Shown: piece after piece, positions 30,908 through 41,300 of the stretch | Layout of the letters: the number at the start of each line of letters is the position of its first letter | Numbering within the stretch: position 1 is the first letter of the stretch | NCBI RefSeq assembly: GCF_031010175.1 | Contig: NZ_JAUAMB010000002.1 | Coordinates: 62,001-126,000 of the forward strand | DNA from: Halomonas sp. SpR1 | Lineage (GTDB): Bacteria; Pseudomonadota; Gammaproteobacteria; Pseudomonadales; Halomonadaceae | Direction: 5' to 3' | Length of the DNA: 64,000 bases | Position numbers and translations under genes: made by a program | Notes under the pieces: generated by a model | What the model was told of the DNA's origin: nothing | The model's input: the letters and a program-made list of their open reading frames with translations, nothing else | Databases searched by the model: none

Positions 30908-31534
30908 ATGGGTGTTGTGGCCAAGCGGTCGTCGATGATCTTTTACTCAGGTAGTGATGATCATTTCAGTCATCGTGTGCGCATTGTGTTGGCCGAGAAG
31001 GGGGTTGCCGTCGATATCGTCGATGTGCTCGATGAAAAACCACCGGAAGAGCTGGCAGACCTCAACCCGTACAACAGTGTGCCGACGCTGTTAGATCGTG
31101 ACCTGGTGCTGTATGAATCAAAGGTTATGATGGAGTACTTGGATGAGCGTTTCCCGCATCCTCCGCTGTTGCCTGTTTATCCAGTGGCGCGCGCGCAAAG
31201 CCGCCTATGGATGCACCGCATTGAGCGCGAGTGGTGCCCAATGGTCGATTTAATCCGCAGCGGTGGAAAGAAAGAGGCGGATAGGGCGCGTAAAGAGCTG
31301 CGTGAAAGCCTGATTGGCATATCGCCGATTTTTGAGGATATGCCTTATTTCATGAGCGAAGAGTTTACGCTGGTGGATTGCTGTTTGGCACCTGTCTTGT
31401 GGCGTTTGCCGGAGCTCAATATCGAGTTGCCTGAAAAGCAGGTTAAGCCGCTGCTGTCCTACATGTCGCGAGTATTCGAGCGTGAAGCATTTAAGGCATC
31501 TTTGAGTGAGCGTGAAAAAGAGATGCGCGCTTGA
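30908..31534 (+). CDS. sspA: Stringent starvation protein A
   Basis: 208-residue glutathione-S-transferase-fold protein that binds RNA polymerase and modulates stationary-phase and virulence transcription; it is not an active GST. The N-terminal thioredoxin-like domain has the [20 protein letters not shown] segment and [18 protein letters not shown]; the helical C-terminal domain follows. GTGAGGA stands upstream. It is followed by sspB and preceded by petABC, as in Pseudomonas and E. coli relatives. Confidence 0.95.
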   Translation: MGVVAKRSSMIFYSGSDDHFSHRVRIVLAEKGVAVDIVDVLDEKPPEELADLNPYNSVPTLLDRDLVLYESKVMMEYLDERFPHPPLLPVYPVARAQSRLWMHRIEREWCPMVDLIRSGGKKEADRARKELRESLIGISPIFEDMPYFMSEEFTLVDCCLAPVLWRLPELNIELPEKQVKPLLSYMSRVFEREAFKASLSEREKEMRA

Positions 31535-31542
31535 ATCCATTC

Positions 31543-31580
31543 GGCTCCTGTGTGCTTGGTAAGGGCAGGGAGCCTTTCTT
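31543..31580 (+). terminator. Hairpin between sspA and sspB, possible attenuator
   Basis: GGCTCCTG pairs with CAGGGAGCC (one bulged G), followed by TTTCTT. It could partially terminate transcription after sspA or serve as a processing site; sspB starts 20 bases later, so full termination is unlikely. Confidence 0.4.
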
Positions 31581-31600
31581 GTAAGGAGGAGGGAGTCTAG

Positions 31601-32107
31601 ATGAAATCGAGTCGCCCCTATCTCGCCCGAGCACTCTATGAGTGGTTGTTGGATAACGAGCTAACGCCTTACCTGGTGGTTGACGCTACTTTGCCTGGCG
31701 TGGAGGTGCCCCGTCAGTTTGTTCAGAACGGTCAGATCGTTTTGAACGTGGCGCCGACCGCGGTGCGTGATCTCTTTATGGAGAATCAGGCGATAGGCTT
31801 TAATGCGCGCTTTGGCGGGCAGCCCATGCAGGTAATGATACCGACTCCGGCCTTAATCGCTATTTATGCCCGAGAAAATGGCGCAGGAATGGTCTTTGGT
31901 CATGAGCCTGAACTGGGTGAGGATGCCGAGTCTTTTGGTGATATTGAGGATGAGGAGAAGCCCTCTACCAAGCCTGAGCTGTCGGTGACTGAGCCGGTTG
32001 CTGAGAAGCCTGGCAGTAATTCTAACGCTTCAAGTGAAGACGCTGACAAAGAGGCTCAAGCAAAGAGCAAAGCGAAGAAAAAGCCCACCCTGCGGGTAGT
32101 TAAATAA
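31601..32107 (+). CDS. sspB: ClpXP protease specificity-enhancing factor SspB
   Basis: 168-residue adaptor that delivers ssrA-tagged and other substrates to ClpXP. The folded Sm-like domain fills about residues 1-110 (RPYLARALYEWLLDNELTPY, VPRQFVQNGQIVLNVAP). A disordered acidic linker follows. The C-terminal ClpX-binding tail ends KKPTLRVVK, the expected basic/hydrophobic XB motif. AGGAGG lies about 10 bases upstream of the ATG. Confidence 0.96.
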   Translation: MKSSRPYLARALYEWLLDNELTPYLVVDATLPGVEVPRQFVQNGQIVLNVAPTAVRDLFMENQAIGFNARFGGQPMQVMIPTPALIAIYARENGAGMVFGHEPELGEDAESFGDIEDEEKPSTKPELSVTEPVAEKPGSNSNASSEDADKEAQAKSKAKKKPTLRVVK

Positions 32108-32126
32108 TACCCAGGGGGAGCCGCAC

Positions 32127-32162
32127 AAAAAAAGCCTCGCTTTATTAAGCGAGGCTTTTTTG
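32127..32162. terminator. Bidirectional terminator between sspB and dolP
   Basis: GCCTCGCTT pairs with AAGCGAGGC around TATT. An A-run precedes the stem and a T-run follows it, so it can stop transcription from sspB (plus) and dolP (minus), which converge here. Confidence 0.9.
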
Positions 32163-32187
32163 TGGCTACTGGAAGGTGCTGAGACGG

Positions 32188-32760
32188 TTAGTCGAGGTAA
32201 TCAAATACTTTTACGATTCGTTGTACGCCGCCAACGGAGGAGGCTGCGTTGACGATGCGGTCAGCCTCTTCACGGGTAACGCGGCCCATCAGATAAACGC
32301 TAGCATTTTCAGTGGTAACCTTTATTTTGGAAGAGTCGATGCGGTCATTGGTGGCCAAATGGCTAACTACGTTAGTGGTTAGCCAGGTGTCGGCCAAGCG
32401 CTGGCTGGCGGGTAAATTGGCGGCGACGGTCAGCTCGTTATGAACTCGATTAACGCCGCGTAGGTTGCTAGTGACGTCTTCCGCCATATCGCGAAGCTCT
32501 TCGCTGGGCACCTGGCCTACCAGTAGCACAACCCCGTTATAGCTATGGGCTCGAATGCGGGCATCATCTAGCCGTGCATCCGCGCGCTCCAAGGCACGAC
32601 CTACTTCACGCTCGATAGTTGTGTCGACGGCTTCCACATCGTCACTACGCTGGGCATAGTTGGACTGATTGGAAGCTGAGTTATTGGCGCAGCCAGTGAT
32701 GAAGAGTGCTGCACAAAGCACAGCCACTATTAGGGCACGGGGGGAAGGGCGTTGGGTCAT
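32188..32760 (-). CDS. dolP: BON-domain outer-membrane lipoprotein DolP
   Basis: 190-residue lipoprotein with a lipobox LFITGC (Cys24) and two BON domains (about residues 44-115 and 122-190). DolP (YraP) localises to the outer membrane and to division sites and supports envelope integrity and septal peptidoglycan amidase control. Clear BON motifs are VVLLVGQVPSEELRDMAEDV and VYLMGRVTREEADRIV. It ends the minus-strand lpoA-yraN-diaA-dolP series, conserved with E. coli. Confidence 0.93.
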   Translation of the reverse strand: MTQRPSPRALIVAVLCAALFITGCANNSASNQSNYAQRSDDVEAVDTTIEREVGRALERADARLDDARIRAHSYNGVVLLVGQVPSEELRDMAEDVTSNLRGVNRVHNELTVAANLPASQRLADTWLTTNVVSHLATNDRIDSSKIKVTTENASVYLMGRVTREEADRIVNAASSVGGVQRIVKVFDYLD

Positions 32761-32824
32761 CGGTATGACTCCTTGTTATGCTAACAGTTAAAGACATCGT
32801 GGTTGTTGACGCAGTAAAAGACGG

Positions 32825-33433
<609 letters not shown>

Positions 33434-33473
33434 TTAGAGTGTTTAAGACCGTTTTAAAAAGCTTCAAGAACAG

Positions 33474-33845
33474 TTAAAAGGCATCGAAGGCGGCTTTCAC
33501 CCAGTCAAATTCGAGGTTGGGCGGCTTGCCCGTAATCGCCAGGATATCAAAGCGGCAAGGTGACGAAAGCCCGCCACGGGCGATATAAAGTCGTGCCGCA
33601 CGTACCAAGCGCTGCTGTTTTTGGTAAGTGACGGTTTCCAGTGGGTGTCCGTAGCGCGTCGTCGTACGGTGTTTGACCTCAACAAAGACAAGAATATCGC
33701 CATCTCGCATTACCAAGTCAAGCTCGCCCCCTTTCACGTAATGGTTCTGCGTGACGAGGGTGAGCCCCTGTTGGTGCAGCCATTGAGCGGCAATTTGCTC
33801 AATGGCTGCACCGCGGGCGCGGGCAGTATGGGCGTTAGTCGTCAC
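33474..33845 (-). CDS. yraN: YraN family endonuclease-like protein (UPF0102)
   Basis: 123-residue UPF0102 protein with a restriction-endonuclease-like fold. The putative nuclease motif is GGELDLVMRDGDILVFVEVK (the E-L-D-L ... F-V-E-V-K pattern). Biological role not established; it may act in DNA repair or recombination. The start overlaps the lpoA end by 11 bases, so translation is probably coupled. Confidence 0.9.
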   Translation of the reverse strand: MTTNAHTARARGAAIEQIAAQWLHQQGLTLVTQNHYVKGGELDLVMRDGDILVFVEVKHRTTTRYGHPLETVTYQKQQRLVRAARLYIARGGLSSPCRFDILAITGKPPNLEFDWVKAAFDAF

Positions 33846-35343
33846 TTTCGACCAGATTAGGAATTAAAATAGGTGATGGAACGCCATTCTGGAATTTGGC
33901 CCAGGGCAGCTCGCGGTAAATGCGTCCATCGCCACGCAGATAGAGCGTGCCGGTGCTGCCATTAAGGCCGTTAAGCTCGTCAAGATTGGTAAAACGAATG
34001 GCCAGCTCGTAAGCATCCACGCCCATTGCCATTAGGCGAAACATGGAGGCATCGGACTCGTCGCGTAGGCTCTGATAGGTCGCTGCAAAGGGCACGGCTT
34101 CTTCGCCACCGACGGCCGCATCAGGGATCTGCCAGGGAATATCCACGAACATGACATCGTTTAGGTCTTGATCAAGGCGCGTCTGCAGGCGCCCTTCGTG
34201 CAAATGCGAAGTGGCATAAATGGGCAGATTGGGGGCGTAGTAGTAATCCATAGTGGGTGGCACCTGACGTGCATACTCAGGCAGGGCGAGTAGAAAGAGC
34301 GCGTCAATATTACTTAGGCGAGCGCGATCACCGCTGACATTGAGGGCGGTTTGAACGGCGTTGGAGACCGAACTCTCTGGATTGTAGCGCACGGCATTAG
34401 TGATTTCGCCGCCCTGGCTATGCCACTCATTCCAGAAGGCTTCGCCTACGCGTCGGCCCCAGCCATTATCGGGTACCATCATGGACACTTGGCGGTGGCC
34501 ATCCTGCCAGGCGCGGCGGGCAACCTGGCGCGCTTCATCTTCAGCCGAAAGGCCATACTGGAACAGGCGCTGGGCTTGGTTGCTGTCGCCGCTGCCATAG
34601 TTGAGTGCCAGTGTCGGCAGCGGCACGCTGTCGCGCTGCTCTAGCTGGGTGACCTGATCTTTATCTAGCGGGCCAATGATTAACTGCGCATTCATCTGCT
34701 GCGCGCGGTCATAAAGCTCGTCCATCGAGTAGCGCGAGGCGTCCAGGAAACTCAGCTCGACGTTGCTACCTTTGACATCATGGTGTTGGCGCATGGCAGT
34801 GGCGATGGTGTTGGCGACACTGCTAAGCGGGCCTGATTCAGGCAAGGCGACGACGATACGGCGTATGGCCTGCCCTTCAAGCTCGGGGAGGGCAACACTA
34901 ACAGCACCGCTGGGTTGATCGAGCGCCTCGCGAGCCCAGCGCTGACGCTCTTCAAGCCGCTCTTGCTGATTGGCTTGCATTGGTAGCTCGTCGTCAAGCA
35001 CTTGGGTGGCGCGAAGTACGGCGAGCGGCTCATTCAAGGCGCGGGCGAGTTCGGAAAATAGCAGTGCCCAACGTACCCGATCCGACTCTGATAACAGGCT
35101 TTCATCGATCCCGTCGGCGGTTTCAAAGGCTCTTTCGCGCTCCCCTTGCCGGGCCAGAATATTGGACGCTTCCAAGCGTGTTTTGGCGGCTTGTTCTGGC
35201 GCTTGCTGTTCCGCCTGGCTGAGTAGCTGGCCGGGATCTTCATCGGGCACACGATCTACCACGCTAGGCGATTGCATCGCACAGCCAGCAACCAGAAATG
35301 CCATGAGGGCAGCGGCGAGTAAGCCACGTAATGACTGTTTCAT
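33835..35343 (-). CDS. lpoA: Penicillin-binding protein activator lipoprotein LpoA
   Basis: 502-residue outer-membrane lipoprotein that activates PBP1A from outside. A lipobox FLVAGC places the lipidated Cys at 21. The N-terminal helical (TPR-like) part covers only about residues 25-150; the C-terminal periplasmic-binding-protein-like domain starts near RRIVVALPESGPLSSVAN (about 161) and runs to the end. The N-terminal module looks about half the size of that in E. coli LpoA (678 aa in total). I chose the ATG at 35343 for its signal peptide and AAGGAAGGA upstream. It is divergent from rsmI. Confidence 0.92.
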   Translation of the reverse strand: MKQSLRGLLAAALMAFLVAGCAMQSPSVVDRVPDEDPGQLLSQAEQQAPEQAAKTRLEASNILARQGERERAFETADGIDESLLSESDRVRWALLFSELARALNEPLAVLRATQVLDDELPMQANQQERLEERQRWAREALDQPSGAVSVALPELEGQAIRRIVVALPESGPLSSVANTIATAMRQHHDVKGSNVELSFLDASRYSMDELYDRAQQMNAQLIIGPLDKDQVTQLEQRDSVPLPTLALNYGSGDSNQAQRLFQYGLSAEDEARQVARRAWQDGHRQVSMMVPDNGWGRRVGEAFWNEWHSQGGEITNAVRYNPESSVSNAVQTALNVSGDRARLSNIDALFLLALPEYARQVPPTMDYYYAPNLPIYATSHLHEGRLQTRLDQDLNDVMFVDIPWQIPDAAVGGEEAVPFAATYQSLRDESDASMFRLMAMGVDAYELAIRFTNLDELNGLNGSTGTLYLRGDGRIYRELPWAKFQNGVPSPILIPNLVESDD

Positions 35344-35457
35344 GTATCCTTCCTTAGGTTTCCATTTGCGCTGTCGCTGCTTGTCAGCGATTGACCAAGC
35401 CACTGCACAAGCATAGCGCACCAGCAGGGCAAGCCATCAACGAATTGAGAGTCAACA

Positions 35458-36315
35458 ATGACAGACGATAATCCGGGCACATTGTACGTGGTTGCTACGC
35501 CAATTGGGAATTTGGATGACTTAACCGCGCGTGCCGCTCGGGTATTAGGGCAAGTTTCGCGCGTTGCGGCTGAAGATACCCGCCATAGTGGGCGCCTGTT
35601 GGCACACCTGGGGCTGAATAAGCCCATGCTCTCTTTGCACGAGCACAACGAAGCACGCCGGGTGGATGCGCTGGATAGTTATCTTGCTGCAGGTGAAGAT
35701 ATTGCCCTGATCAGCGATGCCGGAACACCGCTGATTAGCGACCCTGGCTTTGTATTGGTGCGCGAGTTACGGGCACGCAATCGCCATATCGTGCCCATTC
35801 CCGGCCCCTGCGCGCTGATTACTGCGCTGTCAGGCGCGGGCTTGCCGACAGACCGCTTTGTATTTGCGGGTTTTCTGCCCGCCAAGCCAGGCGCGCGTCG
35901 CCAGGCGTTAGAGGGTTGGAAAACCCGCGAAGAGACGCTGGTATTTTATGAATCCCCTCACCGTATCGTGCACACCCTTGAGGCGCTACAGGAGCAAATG
36001 GCGGATCGTGATGTGGTATTGGCGCGTGAACTGACCAAAACCTTCGAAACGTTCCTGCACGGTACGCCTGCGTCGCTATTGGCGCAGTTGACGGAAGATC
36101 CTAATCAGGCCCGCGGCGAATTTGTAGTGATTGTTGCGGGTGCCCCGCCGGTTGAGCAGAGTGAGCATCAGGATATATCGGCAGATGCCTTGTTGGAGGC
36201 GCTGTTGGCAGAGGGGGTTGGTGTAAAGCAGAGTGCTGCGATTGCCGCTCGAATGCTCGGTGGTCGTAAGCAAGTCTGGTACGCTCGTTTGCAAGCAATT
36301 AAAGGTGAGCATTGA
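35458..36315 (+). CDS. rsmI: 16S rRNA (cytidine(1402)-2'-O)-methyltransferase RsmI
   Basis: 285-residue SAM-dependent methyltransferase of the tetrapyrrole-methylase fold that methylates C1402 of 16S rRNA together with RsmH (encoded downstream). It begins LYVVATPIGNLDDLTARA, has the AEDTRHSGRLL and SDAGTPLISDPG motifs, and ends in the family's C-terminal extension. It is divergent from lpoA. The rnpB promoter overlaps its stop codon. Confidence 0.97.
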   Translation: MTDDNPGTLYVVATPIGNLDDLTARAARVLGQVSRVAAEDTRHSGRLLAHLGLNKPMLSLHEHNEARRVDALDSYLAAGEDIALISDAGTPLISDPGFVLVRELRARNRHIVPIPGPCALITALSGAGLPTDRFVFAGFLPAKPGARRQALEGWKTREETLVFYESPHRIVHTLEALQEQMADRDVVLARELTKTFETFLHGTPASLLAQLTEDPNQARGEFVVIVAGAPPVEQSEHQDISADALLEALLAEGVGVKQSAAIAARMLGGRKQVWYARLQAIKGEH

Positions 36316-36340
36316 GGCAAGTCGAGGGCACTGGTATGCT
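36312..36340 (+). promoter_or_regulatory. rnpB promoter
   Basis: TTGAGG and TATGCT are 17 bases apart, and RNase P RNA begins about 8 bases after the -10. The -35 hexamer overlaps the TGA stop of rsmI. Confidence 0.6.
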
Positions 36341-36347
36341 TGCCGCC

Positions 36348-36716
<369 letters not shown>

Positions 36717-36785
36717 CATTTCCACATTAGGGCGTGCACGCACGCTCTTTATTACGTTGCTTCTAACATCTTGTGTGAGAAAAAA

Positions 36786-37742
36786 ATGCCTTCTCCTGAC
36801 GCTGAACAGGTTGCTTCCCGCTTTCGCCATACCAGCGTACTACTGGAGGGTGCTGTCGATGCCCTGGTTCACGATACGCAGGGTGTCTATTTAGACGGTA
36901 CTTTCGGGAGAGGCGGTCACTCACGTTTGATTCTTGATCGCCTGGATACCCAGGGCAAGCTGCTCGCTATGGATCGTGATCCCCAGGCAATTGCCGCAGC
37001 CGCTGAAGTAGACGATCAGCGCTTCCAGATTACCCAGCGTGAATTTGCTCAGCTTGGTGAGTTTGCTCGCGAGCAGGGCTTGTACGGCAAGCTGTCAGGG
37101 GTGCTGCTCGATGTTGGCGTTTCATCGCCTCAGTTGGATGACCCCGAACGCGGCTTTAGCTTTATGCGCGACGGCCCGCTGGATATGCGCATGGATCCTA
37201 GCCAGGGCCAGAGCGCTGCTGAGTTTCTGGCCCGAGCCAGCGAGGCAGACATTGCCTACGTGTTTAAAACCTATGGCGAAGAGCGCTACGCCAAGCGATT
37301 GGCCCGTGCTGTAGTGACGCGTCGGGTTGAGAAGCCGTTTACCCATACGGTGGATTTGGCCGAAGTATTAAAAGTGGCTCACCCCGCCTGGGAAAAGGGT
37401 CGTCATCCCGCCACCAAAGCCTTTCAGGGGCTGCGTATTTTCATCAACGGCGAACTGGAGCAGTTAGACAGCGCTTTAGACGCGGCGCTGGAGACACTGG
37501 CGCCGGGTGGTCACTTAGTGGTTATCAGCTTTCACTCGCTGGAGGATCGCCGTGTGAAACGCTTTATTCGTCACCATGTTCGGGGCGATACCGACCTGCC
37601 GCGTGGGGTGCCGATTCGCGACGATCAATTGAATCGACGTCTAGAGGCGCTAGGCAAAGGCGTGCGGCCAAGCGACGAGGAGGTGGATGCCAACCCTCGC
37701 GCTCGCAGTGCCGTCATGCGGGCTGCACGCAAACGGATGTAA
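36786..37742 (+). CDS. rsmH: 16S rRNA (cytosine(1402)-N4)-methyltransferase RsmH
   Basis: 318-residue methyltransferase that modifies N4 of C1402 of 16S rRNA, first gene of the division/cell-wall cluster here. Motifs: [53 protein letters not shown] and [14 protein letters not shown]. The ATG at 36786 is used; the open frame reaches back to 36609 but that part lies inside rnpB. The gene mraZ, which usually precedes rsmH, is absent. Confidence 0.97.
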   Translation: MPSPDAEQVASRFRHTSVLLEGAVDALVHDTQGVYLDGTFGRGGHSRLILDRLDTQGKLLAMDRDPQAIAAAAEVDDQRFQITQREFAQLGEFAREQGLYGKLSGVLLDVGVSSPQLDDPERGFSFMRDGPLDMRMDPSQGQSAAEFLARASEADIAYVFKTYGEERYAKRLARAVVTRRVEKPFTHTVDLAEVLKVAHPAWEKGRHPATKAFQGLRIFINGELEQLDSALDAALETLAPGGHLVVISFHSLEDRRVKRFIRHHVRGDTDLPRGVPIRDDQLNRRLEALGKGVRPSDEEVDANPRARSAVMRAARKRM

Positions 37743-37750
37743 ATGTCATC

Positions 37751-38086
37751 ATGAGCATGGATCGGATTGAGCAGTGGGTAACCACGCTACGCACCGAGTG
37801 GCCTTTCAGGCTGCGCCTGCGCGCCTGGCCGCTGGCTATTTTGCTACTGTTTCTACTCTGCATGGCCTCCGGGTTGGGCGTGGTGGTCACTACCCATATG
37901 ACGCGGGTTCAATTTGCACAGCTGCAACAGCTGGAGCAGGAAGAGAACCAACTGCAAACGGAGTGGGGGCAGCTTCTGCTTGAGGAGGGCGCATGGTCAA
38001 CGCCTGCGCGCATAGAAAAAATTGCCACGGAACGTTTGGGCATGCGAATCCCCGATGTCCATGATGTCGAGGTGATTCGGCCATGA
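37751..38086 (+). CDS. ftsL: Cell division protein FtsL
   Basis: 111-residue bitopic protein of the FtsQLB divisome subcomplex. It has a short cytoplasmic N-terminus, one membrane helix (about residues 27-48) and a periplasmic leucine-zipper coiled coil (FAQLQQLEQEENQLQTEWGQL), then ATERLGMRIPD. Identified by topology and its position between rsmH and ftsI. It overlaps the ftsI start by 4 bases. Confidence 0.93.
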   Translation: MSMDRIEQWVTTLRTEWPFRLRLRAWPLAILLLFLLCMASGLGVVVTTHMTRVQFAQLQQLEQEENQLQTEWGQLLLEEGAWSTPARIEKIATERLGMRIPDVHDVEVIRP

Positions 38087-39789
38087 GAAGTGAACGCCGA
38101 GGCGGTACCTCGCGCCAGGCTCCCATTGCGCCCCCGCTTGGCGGCGGGCGCTTCTTGTTTATTCTGATCGCGATTGGCTTGGCATCTATTATTTTGATTG
38201 GCCGCATTACCTTGCTTCAGGTCATCGACCGCCCCTTTCTGCAAAGCCAGGGCGACGCGCGCACTCTGCGTCACGAAACAATTCCCGCCCACCGCGGCAT
38301 GATTACCGATCGTAATGGCGAACCATTAGCGATTTCCACGCCGGTGGTGACCATTTGGGCCAACCCGCAAGAACTTCCCGAAGATGCTATTCAACGTGTA
38401 ATGCTGGCCCAGGCGCTGGGTATGACGCTGAGTGACTTCGAGGCTCGGGTGGCGCGTTTTAGCGAACATGAGTTCATGTATTTGCGCCGCCAGATGACCC
38501 CTGCGGCCGCTCAGCAGATTCTTAACCTGCGCACGCCCGGCGTATACCCCCAGCGTGAATATAAGCGCTACTATCCTGCCGGTGAGGTCGCCGCCCAGTT
38601 GCTGGGTGTGACCAACGTTGATGATGTCGGTCAGGAGGGCTTAGAGCTCTCCTATCAGCCTTACCTGGCGGGCCGACCTGGCCAGCGGCGAGTGATTAAA
38701 GACCGCCGCGGGCGCCTGGTTCGCGAACTGGGCGTTATCAACGAAGCCCAGCCGGGGGGCGAGCTGACCTTGGCGATTGATCAGCGCATTCAATATATGG
38801 CCTACCGTGAGCTGCGTGCCGCGGTAGCCGAGAATGAGGCTGATGGCGGCGTGCTGGTGATGATGGATGCCCGCACGGGAGAGGTGTTGGCGATGGCTAA
38901 CTTGCCCTCCTACAACCCTAACAACCGAGCGGGGCTTGATCCGCGTGGGTTACGTAACCAGGCGTTGGTCGATGTGTTTGAGCCCGGCTCGGTGATGAAG
39001 CCGCTGGCCATGGCCGCCGTATTAGAGAGTGGCGTGGTGGATCGCAATGCTGTGGTGGATACCTCGCCCGGTTGGATGCGATTGGATCAGTTCACCATTC
39101 GCGATTTCCGCAATTATGGTGAGCTGGATCTGCCGGGTATTCTGGAGAAGTCATCGAATGTGGGTATGTCCCGCTTGGCACTGCAATTAAGCGATACGGC
39201 GATTTGGGAAAAGTATAATCAGTTAGGGCTGGGGCAGGCACCCGGAACCGGTTTTCCTGGCGAAGCCACTGGCAGCCTACCGGCGCCGGTTCGCTGGTCA
39301 CGCAGCGAACGGGCGACGCTCTCTTACGGTTACGGCCTCTCTGTTTCCGCGGTGCAGCTGGCGAGTGCTTACACGGCATTAGCCAATGATGGCGTGCGTT
39401 TGCCACCCTCGTTGCTGCGTCTTTCTGAGCCCCCTCAGGGTATTCCTGCGATCGAGCCGACGGTTGCCAATGATCTGCTGAATATTCTCGAAACCTCGGT
39501 CGCGGCCTATACCGGCGGTCGGCGAGCACGGGTAGAGGGCTATCGCGTTGGCGGTAAAACAGGCACGGTGCGTAAAATAGGCCAGCAAGGCTATACCACC
39601 GATGCTTACCGCAGCGTTTTTGCCGGGATCGCGCCCATCTCGGATCCGCGCATTGTCACTGTGGTAATGATTGATCACCCCAAAGCAGGCGAGTTCTACG
39701 GCGGCGCTGTCGCGGCGCCGGTGTTTTCCAGTGTGACAGGGAATGCTTTACGCTTGTTGGATGTTCCGCCGGATCATGAGGCGGAGTAG
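38083..39789 (+). CDS. ftsI: Septal peptidoglycan transpeptidase FtsI (PBP3)
   Basis: 568-residue class B penicillin-binding protein that cross-links septal peptidoglycan with FtsW. It has a cytoplasmic tail, a membrane helix (about residues 23-47) and a pedestal domain, then the transpeptidase domain. Active-site motifs are S303-V-M-K306, S357-S-N359 and K492-T-G-T495, so it should be an active beta-lactam target. It overlaps ftsL; murE follows after 17 bases. Confidence 0.97.
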   Translation: MRSERRGGTSRQAPIAPPLGGGRFLFILIAIGLASIILIGRITLLQVIDRPFLQSQGDARTLRHETIPAHRGMITDRNGEPLAISTPVVTIWANPQELPEDAIQRVMLAQALGMTLSDFEARVARFSEHEFMYLRRQMTPAAAQQILNLRTPGVYPQREYKRYYPAGEVAAQLLGVTNVDDVGQEGLELSYQPYLAGRPGQRRVIKDRRGRLVRELGVINEAQPGGELTLAIDQRIQYMAYRELRAAVAENEADGGVLVMMDARTGEVLAMANLPSYNPNNRAGLDPRGLRNQALVDVFEPGSVMKPLAMAAVLESGVVDRNAVVDTSPGWMRLDQFTIRDFRNYGELDLPGILEKSSNVGMSRLALQLSDTAIWEKYNQLGLGQAPGTGFPGEATGSLPAPVRWSRSERATLSYGYGLSVSAVQLASAYTALANDGVRLPPSLLRLSEPPQGIPAIEPTVANDLLNILETSVAAYTGGRRARVEGYRVGGKTGTVRKIGQQGYTTDAYRSVFAGIAPISDPRIVTVVMIDHPKAGEFYGGAVAAPVFSSVTGNALRLLDVPPDHEAE

Positions 39790-39806
39790 CTTTTTAAGGA
39801 GATGGC

Positions 39807-41300
39807 ATGACGCTGAGTCCAGACGATGTTTTAGCGGCACTCAAGCAAGTATGGCCCAAGTCGCCGCTGCCCGCTGGTCTGCCTAAGCTGCCGGATCAGG
39901 TTCATATTGAGATGAACTCTCGCAAGCTGGCGAAGGGTGGCATTTTTGTGGCCGTGCCTGGCAGCCAGCGTGATGGCCGCGATTTTATCGAACAAGCTCT
40001 TGAAGCCGGCGCTGCGCTGGTTTTAGCGCAAGGGTCACACGGTGATGTGCAGCTTGAGGGGCGGGTGCTGAAACTGCCTCATTTGTCGTCGCGTTTGGGC
40101 GAGCTTGGGCGGGCGCTGTATAAAGTGCCCGGCGATATGGAAGTGATTGCGGTGACCGGTACTAACGGTAAAAGCTCCGTCACTCACTATATCGCTGCCC
40201 TCAGCGAAGCGTTGGGAACGCCCGCGGGTCTTGTCGGCACTTTAGGCGTGGGGCGCCCTGGCGAGTTGAGCGATAGTGGCTTAACCACGCCTGGCCCCCT
40301 GGCGCTGCAGGCGACGTTGGGTGCGCTGGCACAGCAGGGCGTAACGCGCATTGCCTTGGAAGCCTCTTCCCATGCCCTGGATCAGTACCGTTTGGACGCG
40401 GTCAACGTCAGCGTAGGGGTGTTTACCAACCTGACTCGTGACCATTTGGATTACCACGGCAGCATGGCCGCCTATGCCGCCTCGAAAGCCAAGCTGTTTC
40501 GACGTTCTGAGCTTAGCTTGGCGGTGGTCAATGGTGATGATCCCCTGGCGCGCTTAATGCTGGCTGGCTGCAGTAGTCGCGTCCGTGTACTGGCCACCGG
40601 GCAAGATGAAGCCGTTACGCTGCGAGTCCTGGATTGGCAGGCGTTTGATTGGGGGCAGCAGGCGATGATTGCGACCCCTGACGGTGAGAAAATGCTGCGC
40701 TTAAAGTTAATGGGGCGCTTTAATTTAGATAACGTACTGTTGGCTATGGCCGTGCTGTACGGGTTAGGTGAGCCGCTTGATGCGCTGTTTGATGCAGCGA
40801 CATCGCTTGCGCCGGTGCCGGGGCGTATGGAGCTGTATGGCGATGCTGGCGCCCCCAGCGTAGTGGTGGATTACGCCCACACGCCGGATGCCCTGCGCAG
40901 TGCCCTGCAGGCACTGCGCGCTCACTTGGGAGATGCGGGTAAGTTATGGTGCGTATTTGGCTGTGGTGGTGAGCGCGATACGGGTAAGCGGGTTGAAATG
41001 GCCCGGGCCGCCGAGCAGTTGGCGGATCACATTGTAGTCACCGACGACAATCCCCGCCACGAGTCCGCTGCGCAAATTCGCGAGCAGATTTTGTCGGGTT
41101 TCTCCGCTGCTGCTCAGCCGATTGAAATCGGTGAGCGGAGTGAGGCCGTGGCAGCGGCTATTCAGCAAGCTGCTGCTCAGGATGTGGTGCTGGTTGCTGG
41201 CAAAGGGCATGAGGCGTATCAGGAGATCAAGGGGGTTCGCTACTCCTATGCTGATAGCGAAGAGATCCAGCGCGCCTTTGCCCAGTGGAAAGCCCAATAA
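39807..41300 (+). CDS. murE: UDP-MurNAc-L-Ala-D-Glu:meso-DAP ligase MurE
   Basis: 497-residue Mur ligase adding the third stem-peptide residue. The ATP loop is VTGTNGKSSVTHYI. The DNPR signature (VTDDNPRHESAAQI), which recognises meso-diaminopimelate rather than lysine, is present, as expected for a Gram-negative. AAGGAGA precedes the ATG. Its TAA stop overlaps the murF ATG (TAATG). Confidence 0.97.
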   Translation: MTLSPDDVLAALKQVWPKSPLPAGLPKLPDQVHIEMNSRKLAKGGIFVAVPGSQRDGRDFIEQALEAGAALVLAQGSHGDVQLEGRVLKLPHLSSRLGELGRALYKVPGDMEVIAVTGTNGKSSVTHYIAALSEALGTPAGLVGTLGVGRPGELSDSGLTTPGPLALQATLGALAQQGVTRIALEASSHALDQYRLDAVNVSVGVFTNLTRDHLDYHGSMAAYAASKAKLFRRSELSLAVVNGDDPLARLMLAGCSSRVRVLATGQDEAVTLRVLDWQAFDWGQQAMIATPDGEKMLRLKLMGRFNLDNVLLAMAVLYGLGEPLDALFDAATSLAPVPGRMELYGDAGAPSVVVDYAHTPDALRSALQALRAHLGDAGKLWCVFGCGGERDTGKRVEMARAAEQLADHIVVTDDNPRHESAAQIREQILSGFSAAAQPIEIGERSEAVAAAIQQAAAQDVVLVAGKGHEAYQEIKGVRYSYADSEEIQRAFAQWKAQ

